NCBI GenBank assembly: GCA_964503685.1
Contig: CAZDAW010000098.1
Span: 1-13,688 of the forward strand
Origin: CAZDAW01 sp964503685
GTDB taxonomy: Bacteria; Chloroflexota; Anaerolineae; Anaerolineales; Anaerolineaceae
Length of the DNA: 13,688 bases
Direction: 5' to 3'
A program made the position numbers and the translations under genes. This document shows positions 13,477 to 13,688 of the stretch, in pieces (the stretch's first letter is position 1; each line of letters opens with the position of its first letter). The notes below the pieces were generated by a model. It was not told the DNA's origin and ran no database searches. It saw only the letters and a program-made list of their open reading frames with translations.

Positions 13477-13688
13477 ATGTTCAAGAGTCGTGGAGCGGCA
13501 TGGTTATTTGTATTACCCGCTTTAATTCTCCTATTGCTTTTTAAGGTTTGGCCGATAGGAGTGTCCTTTTTTGAAAGTGTAATGCAGACGAGCTTTTCTG
13601 GCAGAAGAAGTTTTGTCGGATTTGAAAACTACTCGTATCTTTTTAAACATGATCCTACTTTTTGGAATTCCGTAAAGGTTACCTTTTT
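13477..13688 (+). CDS. Sugar ABC importer permease, MalF/UgpA type (5' part only)
   Basis: The frame is open from ATG 13477 to the window end, giving 70 residues. It begins FKSRGAAWLFVLPALILLLLFKVWPIGVSFF, a first membrane segment at about 8-31 with the AWLFVLPAL and WPI features of MalF-type permeases. The conserved SFVGFENYSYLF (45-56) follows, then FWNSVKVTF at the start of the second segment. AGGGGA lies 9 nt upstream. It pairs with the sugar-binding protein at 12140. A second permease (MalG type) gene is expected beyond the window. Confidence 0.88.
   Translation, partial: MFKSRGAAWLFVLPALILLLLFKVWPIGVSFFESVMQTSFSGRRSFVGFENYSYLFKHDPTFWNSVKVTF

Noticed and set aside
1..13688. CRISPR array, tRNA or rRNA genes, phage genes or attachment sites
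   Set aside because: No regularly spaced repeats, no cloverleaf-like or rRNA-like sequence, and no integrase or phage motifs were seen on reading both strands.

Overview
The window is a piece of a bacterial chromosome devoted to uptake and breakdown of small nutrients, with a decayed insertion sequence at its left edge. Both substrate-binding proteins have cleavable, non-lipoprotein signal peptides, which points to a periplasm and so to a diderm. A lipoprotein flavoenzyme, moderate-to-low GC and the general style of the proteins make a spirochaete (Treponema/Sphaerochaeta-like) my best guess. That guess comes from general resemblance, not from any marker gene.

Layout. Positions 1-320 hold the dead 3' end of an IS1595-type element. 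A GntR/FCD regulator (387-1073, minus) is divergent from a long plus-strand cluster (1270-9016). Its members are a polar-amino-acid-type periplasmic binding protein, a DUF3830 cyclophilin-like protein, a strong intrinsic terminator, the matching permease and ATPase, a ThuA/GATase1-like protein, a xylulokinase-like FGGY kinase, and an overlapping ribulokinase (AraB-like). A 30-bp palindrome built from two TGTATACA boxes lies between the divergent promoters and is the probable operator for the regulator. A 17-bp-stem hairpin ends the cluster and also serves the convergent gene, a lipoprotein FAD enzyme of the fumarate-reductase/ketosteroid-dehydrogenase superfamily (9144-10697, minus).

After about 590 bp with no recognisable gene, a second, carbohydrate-type system starts (11284 to the window end). 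It has a sigma70-like promoter with a palindromic operator at its start point, a GntR/UTRA repressor, a CUT1-type sugar-binding protein, an intercistronic GC-rich hairpin, and the beginning of a MalF-like permease cut by the window end.

How the genes may work together. The first cluster joins an amino-acid-class importer to two pentulose-type kinases and two poorly understood small proteins. No isomerase, epimerase or aldolase is present in the window, so it is not a standard arabinose or xylose operon. A substrate carrying both an amino/carboxylate group and a sugar part (for example a glycated amino acid) would reconcile importer and kinases, but this is speculation. The FAD lipoprotein lacks the residues that define fumarate reduction and probably acts on another substrate. 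The second cluster is a conventional repressor-plus-sugar-ABC operon.
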